Origin: Sphingobacterium mizutaii
GTDB taxonomy: Bacteria; Bacteroidota; Bacteroidia; Sphingobacteriales; Sphingobacteriaceae
Assembly: GCF_900187125.1 (NCBI RefSeq)
Contig: NZ_LT906468.1
Location: forward strand, 3,782,001 to 3,846,000
Length of the DNA stretch: 64,000 nucleotides
Direction: 5' to 3'
Numbering within the stretch: the stretch's first letter is position 1; each line of letters opens with the position of its first letter. This document shows positions 18,601 through 25,838 of this stretch, piece by piece. The notes below the pieces were generated by a model. It ran no database searches. It saw only the letters and a program-made list of their open reading frames with translations, and was not told the origin of the DNA. Made by a program: the position numbers and the translations under genes.

Positions 18601-19396
18601 ACCTTTGTATTGGGAGCGTGATGATGAAATCGGTGCTCTGGTCAAGGAATATAATTTCATGATCGTCAAATTAGAAGAAAACGCCAAACAGCTCATGAAT
18701 GCCGAACGGGAATACGCATGGCGCGAGATGGCTAAACAGATTGCACATGAGATCAAAAATCCGTTGACACCAATGAAATTGGGCATACAGCAATTGACCC
18801 GTAGTTATACCGAGGATGACCCTAGGTTTGAAGAGCGATTCTTTAAGATCTCCAATTCCTTTATTGAACAGATCAACAGCCTAAGCAAGATTGCGACGGA
18901 GTTTTCAAACTTTGCCAGATTGCCGGACACCAACCTAGCAAAGATAAACTTGATCGAAAAGATCAATAAATCAGCCAACGTCTATCACAACAATCATAAC
19001 ACCTACATTAAGATCATCAATAATACCGATGACGAAAATGTATATGTTTTGGGTGACAGGGACCAATTGATGCGGACATTCAATAACCTGATCAAAAACT
19101 CCATCGAAGCTTCTATTGGAAGAAAGAAACATTTGATCAGTATTTTGATTGAACATTTTGACCATAAAAAAGTGAAGATCATCGTCAAAGACAATGGTAT
19201 GGGTATACCGGCTGATGTAATACCAAAGATCTTCCAACCCAACTTCACCACAAAGAGTTCTGGAACTGGTCTTGGATTGGCCTTTGTCAAGAAAACAGTA
19301 GAGTCTATGCATGGGGATATCTCTTTCGTTACTTTTGAGGGCATAGGAACGACTTTCACCATTATCTTGCCGCTGTATGCGGAGGAAGCTAAATAA
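15644..19396 (+). CDS. Large NtrY-like membrane sensor histidine kinase
   Basis: 1250-residue sensor kinase. One hydrophobic segment opens the protein (about 5-22). A block of about eight follows (205-470), then an external domain (about 470-710), segments near 712-740 and 772-797, a second external domain (about 800-930), a last segment (938-964) and a HAMP-like linker. The phospho-acceptor is His1035 in AHEIKNPLTPMK. The ATPase domain has NLIKNSIEAS, DNGMGIP and SGTGLGLAF. The HisKA region resembles NtrY. No response regulator gene lies nearby, so its partner and signal are unknown. Confidence 0.9.
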   Translation: MGNKIRILLLILTVSFLATAIMINKMVTKEDMLELDTRTLSNSIHKYEDIVDELWADSNLMKAFVNVEVYPTQVLDVTKKYGDKYKIFFYIYKDHKPIFWSNNIYVPLTDGGIQSDVVFIQEDNRSFILKRKTLTANTSVLALIPVKTNFSINNEYLVNHFFNELIATNNLTIADYTDTENIKNIYSKTGAYLFSVKLNQGKHDNIFMDIQFMCWVFASICFLILVNNICLMIAKNGRPWFSLAFFTFTLILTRYVDLNTNWLASSSSIGLFDPKYYAYSPLLPNLWGFFMTTLLVGWLVFYFRAIQPYLRIPLKKLTGNIATIATLLSILAIYLISNLLFFHLSTLITNSTAVTLDLTNLLSFNSYSWLNILIMCINMVILLYFIDTVVNILKSILPNTTSFLNIQLIALVSAIILNAILVGDNTFFNIFLAGIIMLRAYSKLKVNLAMSTFILTLVFLAFMTTSVYTRSLESKVEREMKVTVNQLEAEDDLNATALFVDLEKKITADEGLRQSFAISLPNTQIDIINDYIKNTYFSGYLSKFEFNGYYYYNDLALGNYENNKIDEYREKVINKSTKVQQTEHFYRVRSDLGTHEYFLQFDIPVDTTEDRVVQVFINLKNRAYGTSMPYPEILSDSKVEFIRNYQSNATSFALYRDGSLVTQNGSFTYPNKDDAFGGKVQQYITRDDYNGYFNLVYKPDPNTTLVVSTPQLSLWQSVAVFSFLFLCLYIYFLIFDGIKYFFSTITQKSFNFRSIKYHFKILINRIQYSTRIQTMIIGVVIFAIVISGFISFISISGQLEKSKVQQRLGYIMDVVKKIENKIQSSDNLSESEIQEFVKNFSETSVTDINLYNKNGKLIFTSQPKIYDMGLVSRFINPIAFNNLNVLKKTDSFIKENVVTFEYNSSYATIKNNEYNNILFLNIPYFTSVEEENESQNLLLNTLLNIYTIIILGLGFLTVMVANSITKPLSLIGKKLSQTIFSNKPNEPLYWERDDEIGALVKEYNFMIVKLEENAKQLMNAEREYAWREMAKQIAHEIKNPLTPMKLGIQQLTRSYTEDDPRFEERFFKISNSFIEQINSLSKIATEFSNFARLPDTNLAKINLIEKINKSANVYHNNHNTYIKIINNTDDENVYVLGDRDQLMRTFNNLIKNSIEASIGRKKHLISILIEHFDHKKVKIIVKDNGMGIPADVIPKIFQPNFTTKSSGTGLGLAFVKKTVESMHGDISFVTFEGIGTTFTIILPLYAEEAK

Positions 19397-19523
19397 GCGC
19401 TTAAAACTCATTAAACTGGTGGTATTGTGTGTTCTGAGATTGGCTCCAAGAAGTTTACACATTTTGTGTCACGCTGAGGGCAGCACCGTAGGGTCTCAGA
19501 TAATCCACAACCATTTGAAATGG

Positions 19524-19690
19524 TTTCCTCATCTTACGAATTAATGACGGAGAAATGCAACGATTTTGGTAGGGGCGTATCGCATACGCCCGCCACATAT
19601 TTTCCATGAATAATATCAGCCCAAAGACTGAATAAACACCGTTAATTCCTGTAAAATTTAATAAGAAATAGTTTCCTCATCTTCCGATTT
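19524..19690 (-). repeat. Inverted copy of the palindrome repeat (M4/M5)
   Basis: Reverse-orientation relative of the 147-bp units at 8992-9285. The hairpin gggcgtatcgcatacgccc lies at 19573-19591, with the cctcatcttacga and cctcatcttccga blocks on either side. The part between the palindrome and the second block has diverged. Confidence 0.8.
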
Positions 19691-19980
19691 CGGAATGACC
19701 ACATCCCCTAAAAAAACAAAAAAATAGATTCTTCACTGCGCTCTGAATCCCTCTCAGGAATATCCAATTCTGAACGAATAGTGAAGAATCTGTACGATTC
19801 TCCACCTCATGACCTTGTCCATTCTCAATCGAAGATTGAGGACCTCTTCGTCAATGTAAATTATTGTAGATTGAAGAACCGTGCGCCAATGTAATGTGTT
19901 TTCAAATGGATTTTGCATGGTCCCGAGATTCTTCGTTCCTCAGAATGACCCCGAAAAGGGATTAAAAATGGAAAAAATAT

Positions 19981-20484
19981 TTCACCCACACTGTGGGTTA
20001 TCCGATTAACGATCAGAATCTCTACAAAGATTCCACCCCTTCCAGGGGTTCCCAATTTATACAAACATACATCCTTCCGAAGGAAGCACTTTAGCCACCG
20101 GCTCATTTCCTTGGCGGAAAAATGGATAGAATGCCGTCGACTTGTGCGATGGGATTGGCCTTGGAATGCTTTCAAAAGATCATCCCATCAAAAGGGATGA
20201 TCTTCTGAAAGATATTCCCGACAACAAGGCATTCTATCCACGTGCGCTGGATTGTGCGAAAAGCCACCTTAAATGGGCCGAAGGTTTACGGATTCGAGTT
20301 GTTTTTGGTATCCGTGAGCTCCTTCGTCGGTTTTGGTTACTTTTGGGCTCCAAAAGTAACAATGAGATCGGCAATCCTTAAATGGGCCGAAGGGTTACGG
20401 ATTCGAGTTGTTTTTGGTATCCGTGAGCTCCTACGTCGGTTTGGTTACTTTTGGGCTTCAAAAGTAACGAAGAATCTAAATTTC
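19981..20484 (+). repeat. Structured dispersed repeat, copy 3 (M3) with a 109-bp duplication
   Basis: Hairpins: ACCCAC/GTGGGT at 19994-20008, CCCC/GGGG near 20036-20049, outer stem 20122-20135 with 20228-20240, and an inner hairpin of about 24-base arms at 20163-20218. Its 3' part is duplicated: 20267-20375 and 20376-20484 are nearly identical units of 109 bp, each with a gttacttttgg/ccaaaagtaac hairpin and an extra block that copies 1 and 2 lack. Confidence 0.85.
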
Positions 20485-20607
20485 TTTTCCTAATTTAATG
20501 ACATTGCCCCTTCGGGGAACCCTCAGTGTGACAGCGGAAAAGAAACCAATACAATCATTAAACCTTACGATTCACCAAGCCGCTCCATTGGCACTCATCC
20601 ACAAAAA

Positions 20608-20648
20608 ACAAGCAAGGAGCTGAAAATTCAGCTCCTTGCTTGTTTTTA
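20608..20648. terminator. Strong hairpin ending the coiled-coil gene
   Basis: A near-perfect stem of about 16 bp (acaagcaaggagctga and its complement, loop aaat-like) with T-runs on both strands, so it can end transcription from either side. On the minus strand it follows the 20664-21605 gene. Confidence 0.85.
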
Positions 20649-20663
20649 TATAATAACCTTTTT

Positions 20664-21605
20664 TTATTTCAATACAACTGAGGAACGACCCATAATGGCA
20701 TCATCCGCATAAAGCAATACGGTGTATGCTCCTTTTTGGAATTTGTGATTAGGATCGGACCACATAAATTGGTACTCTTGACCGTTATTATTGAATTCTA
20801 TATTTTCTTTGAAGGTATATTGCAATTTCTCGCCATGAACCAAGAACAAATCTTCAGAATCTGCAATCAGATTACCTTTAGGATTTATAATCCGCACATA
20901 AACTTCTTTTTTACCCATTGCAGCCAAAGGATTGTCCGCTACAGTGAAGTTTATCTGAAGTTTATCGATTCGCTTAGCTTTGTTTTCATTTTCCAAAGAA
21001 CCGTTTCTCTTCTCTTCGATACCAATGATATGCACATTGGATACTTTGATTGAGGAAGCCTTGGCAATCTTGTCGGTGAGCTCATTCTTCTCCGTTACAA
21101 GCGCTGCGGTCTTCTGCTCGGAATCTTTGACCTGTTTATTGAGTTCTGAATTGGTTTCTGCCAGCAATTGATTTTTGATCTTCAATGCCGTAACATCATC
21201 CTTCATTTTTGAAACCTGATCTTTCAACAAAGAAACATCAGCTTTGGCAGCCTCAATCTGAGGGCCGGTGATTTCATTGTTTTCGAGTCCTTTTCGTAAA
21301 TCTTCAATCTTCTGCCTTGCGGACTGTTCTGCGGCCACCAATGCAGCAGTGCTGGTGATACCTTCAGATTTGATATTATCAAGTTCGGCTTCAATACGAT
21401 CAATTTCAATCTGTAAATTCTCCTTCTGTAGGGTCACTGTATATAGTTTTTCACCAGAAGACTTATATTTTACATAGAAATAAATATTGGTAGCCAAAAG
21501 GGCTGCAATTGCAATCACGAAAAAGTAGATCTTAGAATTGTCCCTTTTTACGACAGGGGCGACTTGCGCTTCTTTAGTATCTATCTTGTTTACGTCTGTT
21601 TTCAT
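20664..21605 (-). CDS. Membrane-anchored coiled-coil protein
   Basis: 313 residues of unknown function. A single membrane segment (about 27-47) is followed by a long heptad-rich coiled coil (about 55-185) and a C-terminal beta-rich domain (about 190-313) with segments such as VYVRIINPKGNLIADSED. The short N-terminus has no cleavable signal, so the coiled coil and C-terminal domain are probably periplasmic. 108 bases separate it from the upstream gmd gene on the same strand, so co-transcription is possible. A structural role at the envelope is a guess. Confidence 0.75.
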   Translation of the reverse strand: MKTDVNKIDTKEAQVAPVVKRDNSKIYFFVIAIAALLATNIYFYVKYKSSGEKLYTVTLQKENLQIEIDRIEAELDNIKSEGITSTAALVAAEQSARQKIEDLRKGLENNEITGPQIEAAKADVSLLKDQVSKMKDDVTALKIKNQLLAETNSELNKQVKDSEQKTAALVTEKNELTDKIAKASSIKVSNVHIIGIEEKRNGSLENENKAKRIDKLQINFTVADNPLAAMGKKEVYVRIINPKGNLIADSEDLFLVHGEKLQYTFKENIEFNNNGQEYQFMWSDPNHKFQKGAYTVLLYADDAIMGRSSVVLK

Positions 21606-21713
21606 TTTCCATTATCTCCATTGAATTGTAAAGTGGGCAGACACTAAACAATTACAAAATGAATATTTAATATTTATTTAACTTTCGGAAGCAAATATTG
21701 TTCCAACTTGCTG

Positions 21714-22865
21714 TTATTCAAAATAATTTAGGATATCAAAGCCACCTTTTTTAAGATATTCCTCTCTTTGCATAAGTTTTAGGTCAGAGAGGACCATTTC
21801 ATTCACCAACATTTCAAGGTCATATTTGGGTTTCCAACCTAATTTATTGTTGGCTTTACTCGGATCACCGATCAACAGATCCACTTCCGTAGGTCGGTAA
21901 TATGCAGGGTCTACTTTTACAATCGTTTGACCAAGCTTAATTTTCTCAGGGTCAAGGCCCAACTCTTTCAATTTATCGTTATCACGATCAATGATTACAC
22001 CTTTCTCAGCTTCAGCTTTACCAGAGAATTCGATTTCAATGCCCAATTCAGCAAAAGCCATTCTTACAAATTCACGAACCGTCGTGGTAACTCCAGTAGC
22101 AATAACAAAGTCTTCGGCTTTATCTTGTTGCAGAATCAACCACATCGCTTCCACGTAATCCTTAGCATGTCCCCAGTCACGTTGTGCAGAAAGATTGCCT
22201 AAGTAAAGCTTATCTTGCAGGCCTAAGGCGATTTTCGCAGCGGCACGGGTAATCTTCCTTGTCACAAAAGTTTCTCCCCTAACAGGACTTTCATGGTTAA
22301 ATAGGATACCATTACAAGCATACATATTATAGGCTTCACGGTAGTTCACTGTAATCCAATAACCATATAGTTTAGCCACGGCATAAGGGCTCCTAGGGTA
22401 GAATGGTGTTGTTTCACTTTGAGGAACCGCTTGGACAAGTCCATAAAGCTCAGAGGTCGAGGCTTGATAGATACGGGTTTGCTCGGTCAATCCAAGTAAG
22501 CGGACAGCCTCTAGGATCCTTAAGGTTCCAAGACCATCAGCATTGGCGGTATATTCAGGGGTGTCAAAACTTACCTTGACATGTGACTGCGCGGCAAGAT
22601 TATATATTTCGGTGGGTTTAGTTTCTTGGATAATGCGGATCAAGTTGGTCGAATCCGTCAGGTCACCATAATGCAGGACGAAATTACGCCCTAATTGGTG
22701 TGGGTCTTGGTACAAATGGTCGATACGGTCGGTATTAAACAAAGAACTTCTTCTTTTCAATCCATGCACGACATAGCCTTTTTTTAATAAAAACTCTGCT
22801 AAATATGCTCCGTCTTGGCCGGTAATGCCGGTAATGAGAGCAACTTTATTCCTTTCTTGACTCAT
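21714..22865 (-). CDS. gmd: GDP-mannose 4,6-dehydratase
   Basis: First step from GDP-mannose to GDP-fucose and related deoxysugars for surface glycans. NADP-binding GITGQDG at 13-19, STSE at 136-139 and the catalytic Tyr161/Lys165 pair ([10 protein letters not shown]) are present; 383 residues, full length. The usual partner GDP-fucose synthase (fcl) is not next to it here, so it may be elsewhere or the product may differ. Confidence 0.95.
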   Translation of the reverse strand: MSQERNKVALITGITGQDGAYLAEFLLKKGYVVHGLKRRSSLFNTDRIDHLYQDPHQLGRNFVLHYGDLTDSTNLIRIIQETKPTEIYNLAAQSHVKVSFDTPEYTANADGLGTLRILEAVRLLGLTEQTRIYQASTSELYGLVQAVPQSETTPFYPRSPYAVAKLYGYWITVNYREAYNMYACNGILFNHESPVRGETFVTRKITRAAAKIALGLQDKLYLGNLSAQRDWGHAKDYVEAMWLILQQDKAEDFVIATGVTTTVREFVRMAFAELGIEIEFSGKAEAEKGVIIDRDNDKLKELGLDPEKIKLGQTIVKVDPAYYRPTEVDLLIGDPSKANNKLGWKPKYDLEMLVNEMVLSDLKLMQREEYLKKGGFDILNYFE

Positions 22866-22884
22866 TCTGATTGTTATAACTTGA

Positions 22885-22892
22885 CAAATATA
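22885..22892 (-). promoter_or_regulatory. Predicted gmd promoter (-7 element)
   Basis: On the minus strand TATATTTG fits TAnnTTTG, 20 bases before the gmd start. No clear -33 TTTG at the right distance. Confidence 0.4.
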
Positions 22893-22950
22893 GAGATTTC
22901 AAACAAACGATTGAGAAAAACCTTACCGAAACCTGATAAAATGAGTTGAC

Positions 22951-22982
22951 AAAAAAATAGCCGTAGATTTCTCTACGGCTAA
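22951..22982 (-). terminator. Terminator after the lipoprotein gene
   Basis: Tagccgtaga (22959-22968) pairs with tctacggcta (22973-22982); on the minus strand it is followed by seven T residues. Confidence 0.85.
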
Positions 22983-23007
22983 CATTCAAAAAATTCTTTT
23001 TGTGGAA

Positions 23008-23571
23008 TTATTCTCCGGCTCTACTAAATTTAAGAACCAAGTTTCCAGTATTACCGTCATTCAAGGCTACTGGTAAACGCATTTCCAACGAATTTTCGTC
23101 AGCATAGGACAAATCCAAACGGTAACCACTCGTTACGTTAGAAGCTTTGTCGCCAGCATAGATTTTCTTGAATTGGAATGCAGGTTGACCACCAGTCTTA
23201 CCTGGATTGAAGATAGACCAAACAATGGTACGTACGGTTCCACTAGCACATAGATTTCCTTCCGCATTGAAAGTGATGCTACCCCTTTGGTTTCCACCAG
23301 GAAGATTCCATTGTGAACCAATGAAACAATCCACTGGTGCTTCATCAAACATATTTTTAACGGTATAGCTGCTTGGGATGTTTTCACGGGTCACAGAATT
23401 CAAGGTCCATGTACCTTTCACACCAGAACGCCATTGTGATGCCGATGGACCTGTCGCAGAAACTGTTCCTGATTCAGTACCACCTGTAGCGCCTTTTCTA
23501 GGTGCTCCACAACTACCTAAAACCAACAAAGCTGTCAGTAAAGATAAAAACGAAATAATACGTTTATGCAT
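23008..23571 (-). CDS. Lipoprotein with lipocalin-like domain
   Basis: Start moved from 23625 to the ATG at 23571, which gives a proper lipoprotein signal (MHKRIISFLSLLTALLVLGSC) with the lipidated cysteine in LGSC. The remaining 165 or so residues look beta-rich (GTWTLNSVTRENIP, GSITFNAEGNLCASG, ending in LRFSRA-like strands) as in Bacteroidota lipocalin-like lipoproteins. Membrane-attached; function unknown. Read alone on the minus strand and divergent from 23635. Confidence 0.75.
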   Translation of the reverse strand: MHKRIISFLSLLTALLVLGSCGAPRKGATGGTESGTVSATGPSASQWRSGVKGTWTLNSVTRENIPSSYTVKNMFDEAPVDCFIGSQWNLPGGNQRGSITFNAEGNLCASGTVRTIVWSIFNPGKTGGQPAFQFKKIYAGDKASNVTSGYRLDLSYADENSLEMRLPVALNDGNTGNLVLKFSRAGE

Positions 23572-23634
23572 ATTACAAATTTTAAAATAGTATAATAAAT
23601 GTATATTAGTAAACAAAAAACTCAATTTTCATTG

Positions 23635-23958
23635 ATGAACAACACTTCCAAAAATCATACCATAAGCAAAATCGTAGCCAAGGCTATCCTTCGTTTGTTG
23701 ATGATTGTTTTAATTGTAGGAATTGTATTCGCTTTTAGCAAAGATGCTAAAATACTGGATAATATTTCTTTAAATTTCCCAAACAAATGGGCTATATTTG
23801 CCCCCATTTCCTTATTCATCATCTTTATCATTATGATGTTCATGATGTTAAAGGAAAAATACAAACGGATTGATTTGAATTGGTTATTCAGCTTATGCGG
23901 AGGATTTTTGCTGATTTATCTGATTTTATTCTATTCCCGCATTTACCCGATGCTATAA
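23635..23958 (+). CDS. Small membrane protein
   Basis: 107 residues from the ATG at 23635; an upstream TTG-type start would put extra hydrophilic residues in front. Three hydrophobic segments are seen (about 17-35, 52-75 and 84-102). No family recognised. It is followed 17 bases later by the UPF0104 gene and is probably in the same operon. Confidence 0.6.
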   Translation: MNNTSKNHTISKIVAKAILRLLMIVLIVGIVFAFSKDAKILDNISLNFPNKWAIFAPISLFIIFIIMMFMMLKEKYKRIDLNWLFSLCGGFLLIYLILFYSRIYPML

Positions 23959-23975
23959 TTTACAGCAAAAATTAA

Positions 23976-24893
23976 ATGGAAAAATCAAAGATTTGGGAAA
24001 TCGCAAAAAATATTCTTAAGGTACTGATTACCGCTGCTGCGCTGTATTGGGTTTCCACAAAAATATCATTCAAGGACCTTACTGAGGTGTTAAAAGACAG
24101 TAATCCGCTGTATCTATTCTTTGCCTTGTTGGCTTATATATGCTCCATTTTAGTAGCATCCTCACGGTTAAACTCATTCTTTAAGGCGATAGGACTCAAA
24201 TTGACCGAACGCTATAATTTTAGACTCTATCAATTGGGCCTGCTCTATAATTTCTTTCTACCAGGAGGAATTGGAGGGGATGGCTATAAGATCTTTTTCC
24301 TAAAGAAGAATTTCCAGATTTCACGTCGTCAGGTTTTGGGGGCTGTCTTTTTTGATAGGCTTTCGGGCCTTTGGGCATTAAGTATCATTACGGGAGCATT
24401 GATCATCTTTATGCCTAGATTTGCAATTCCTAATGCGGTGACCATAGCGGCCCTTGTGGTAGGAACGATCAGTTACCTCTATGTACTTCGCCTGTTCTTT
24501 AAGCAATTCCTTAAGAATTTTATCACGACCCACTTTAAGGCCTTATGTGTTCAGGGGTTTCAAACCTTGACCGCAACCTTTATATTACTGGCCATGAATT
24601 TTGACGGCAAGTTCTCGCCCTACCTTCTGATCTTTATGGTCTCGCAATTGGTAGCTATTGTACCTTCCATTGGAGGAGCGATCGGACTGCGTGAATCTGT
24701 TATATTCAGTTTGGCCACCTATCTTAGATTAGACCCACATATCGCTGTAACCATCAGTTTGATATTCTATATCATATCGCTTTTGGTTGCTTCCAGTGGC
24801 ATTTATTATATTTTTAGACCGCAGCGATTAGGTGCAGATAAGCTACCTTCTGCGAAAGAAGTAGAGGAAGAAATAGAAAAAGAAGAGGAATAA
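23976..24893 (+). CDS. UPF0104/LPG-synthase transmembrane-domain protein
   Basis: 305-residue integral membrane protein with about eight hydrophobic segments and the family motif FLPGGIGGDGYKIFFL near residues 89-104. It corresponds to the flippase-like membrane half of lysylphosphatidylglycerol synthase without the catalytic domain. Members in other bacteria move or handle glycolipids. The charged C-terminus (EVEEEIEKEEE) is unusual. The stop TAA overlaps the next ATG by one base, so it is coupled to the SDR. A second family member is at 34987-35979. Confidence 0.85.
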   Translation: MEKSKIWEIAKNILKVLITAAALYWVSTKISFKDLTEVLKDSNPLYLFFALLAYICSILVASSRLNSFFKAIGLKLTERYNFRLYQLGLLYNFFLPGGIGGDGYKIFFLKKNFQISRRQVLGAVFFDRLSGLWALSIITGALIIFMPRFAIPNAVTIAALVVGTISYLYVLRLFFKQFLKNFITTHFKALCVQGFQTLTATFILLAMNFDGKFSPYLLIFMVSQLVAIVPSIGGAIGLRESVIFSLATYLRLDPHIAVTISLIFYIISLLVASSGIYYIFRPQRLGADKLPSAKEVEEEIEKEEE

Positions 24894-25603
24894 TGGCAAA
24901 TATCATCATTACAGGGGCTAGTAGCGGCATAGGATTTGAAGCCGTGCTGGATTTAACCGCCAATAAAGAGAATAAGGTGATCGCGCTCGCGAGATCAGCA
25001 GATAAGCTAAGGAAATTACATGAAATAGCGTCCTCATTGAACCATGATGGCGGCACACTCTATCCAGCACAATTTGATATTGTGTTTGATAATTATCCTG
25101 AATCTTTGGTTCCCTTTATCCAATCCAAATTTGATAAAGTGGATATCCTGATCAATAATGCAGGTGCTTTGATTAATAAACCCTTTATGGAAACCAGCAT
25201 GGAGGATGTAGCCCAGATGTTCCAATCCAATCTGCTCGGCCATATCCAGATGATCCAAAACATTGTTCCGATGATGAAGGATGCTGGGCATATCGTCAAT
25301 ATCAGTAGTATGGGTGGATTTCAAGGTTCCGCAAAGTTCCCTGGATTATCAGCCTATTCAGCAAGTAAAGGTGCTTTGGGCATTTTAACGGAATGCTTAG
25401 CCGAGGAGTTGAAAGACAAAAATATCAAGGTGAATTGCCTGGCTTTGGGTTCATCCCAGACAGAAATGTTTGAAGCAGCATTCCCCGGAGTTGAGGCAGG
25501 AACATTAGCTTTTGAAATGGGAAGATATGTTGCTGAGTTTGCTCAGAACGGACATAAATATTATAATGGAAAAATTCTTCCTGTTGCAAATACGACACCT
25601 TAA
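24893..25603 (+). CDS. Short-chain dehydrogenase/reductase
   Basis: Classical SDR of 236 residues. The cofactor-binding TGASSGIG lies at 7-14, NNAG at 88-91, and the catalytic Ser138-139/Tyr155/Lys159 set in NISSM and YSASK. Substrate unknown. ATG overlaps the upstream stop by one base, which implies translational coupling with the UPF0104 protein. Followed by a strong terminator. Confidence 0.9.
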   Translation: MANIIITGASSGIGFEAVLDLTANKENKVIALARSADKLRKLHEIASSLNHDGGTLYPAQFDIVFDNYPESLVPFIQSKFDKVDILINNAGALINKPFMETSMEDVAQMFQSNLLGHIQMIQNIVPMMKDAGHIVNISSMGGFQGSAKFPGLSAYSASKGALGILTECLAEELKDKNIKVNCLALGSSQTEMFEAAFPGVEAGTLAFEMGRYVAEFAQNGHKYYNGKILPVANTTP

Positions 25604-25624
25604 ATAAAAAAAATAAAAAAAGTT

Positions 25625-25660
25625 AAAACGGCTATCATAAATCATGATAGCCGTTTTTTA
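25625..25660 (+). terminator. Terminator after the SDR gene
   Basis: Aaaacggctatcat (25625-25638) pairs perfectly with atgatagccgtttt (25644-25657), followed by more T. Confidence 0.9.
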
Positions 25661-25737
25661 TTGTTTAAACATCGAATTGCTAAAATTAACCCCACACTAA
25701 TAAAAGCGCTAATATTAAAAAAATTGACATTCAGTTA

Positions 25738-25764
25738 TTTGATTATTAAATTTTTCTATATTTA
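25738..25764 (+). promoter_or_regulatory. Possible susC promoter
   Basis: TTTG (25738-25741) and TATATTTA (25757-25764), a near match to TAnnTTTG, with a 15-base spacer. It lies about 75 bases before the SusC-like gene. Weak prediction. Confidence 0.35.
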
Positions 25765-25838
25765 ATTTAATTAACAAAGCCTAAAGGAGTTAGAACAGCT
25801 CCTCTAGTGCATACTAACCACTAACTGAAACTTAATTT

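Larger units (their letters stand above)
19397..20663. other. Third repeat locus between the kinase and the coiled-coil gene
   Basis: About 1.27 kb between convergent genes with no supportable gene. From left: M5/M4 inverted (19524-19740), M2 inverted (about 19735-19795), M1-type hairpin inverted (19824-19840), a short unassigned stretch, then structured repeat copy 3 in forward orientation, and a shared terminator hairpin. Open frames across it are by-products of the repeat. Confidence 0.75.

Noticed and set aside
18971..19462. 163-codon minus-strand frame opposite the kinase ATPase domain
   Set aside because: Shadow frame; the plus strand carries the complete HATPase motifs.
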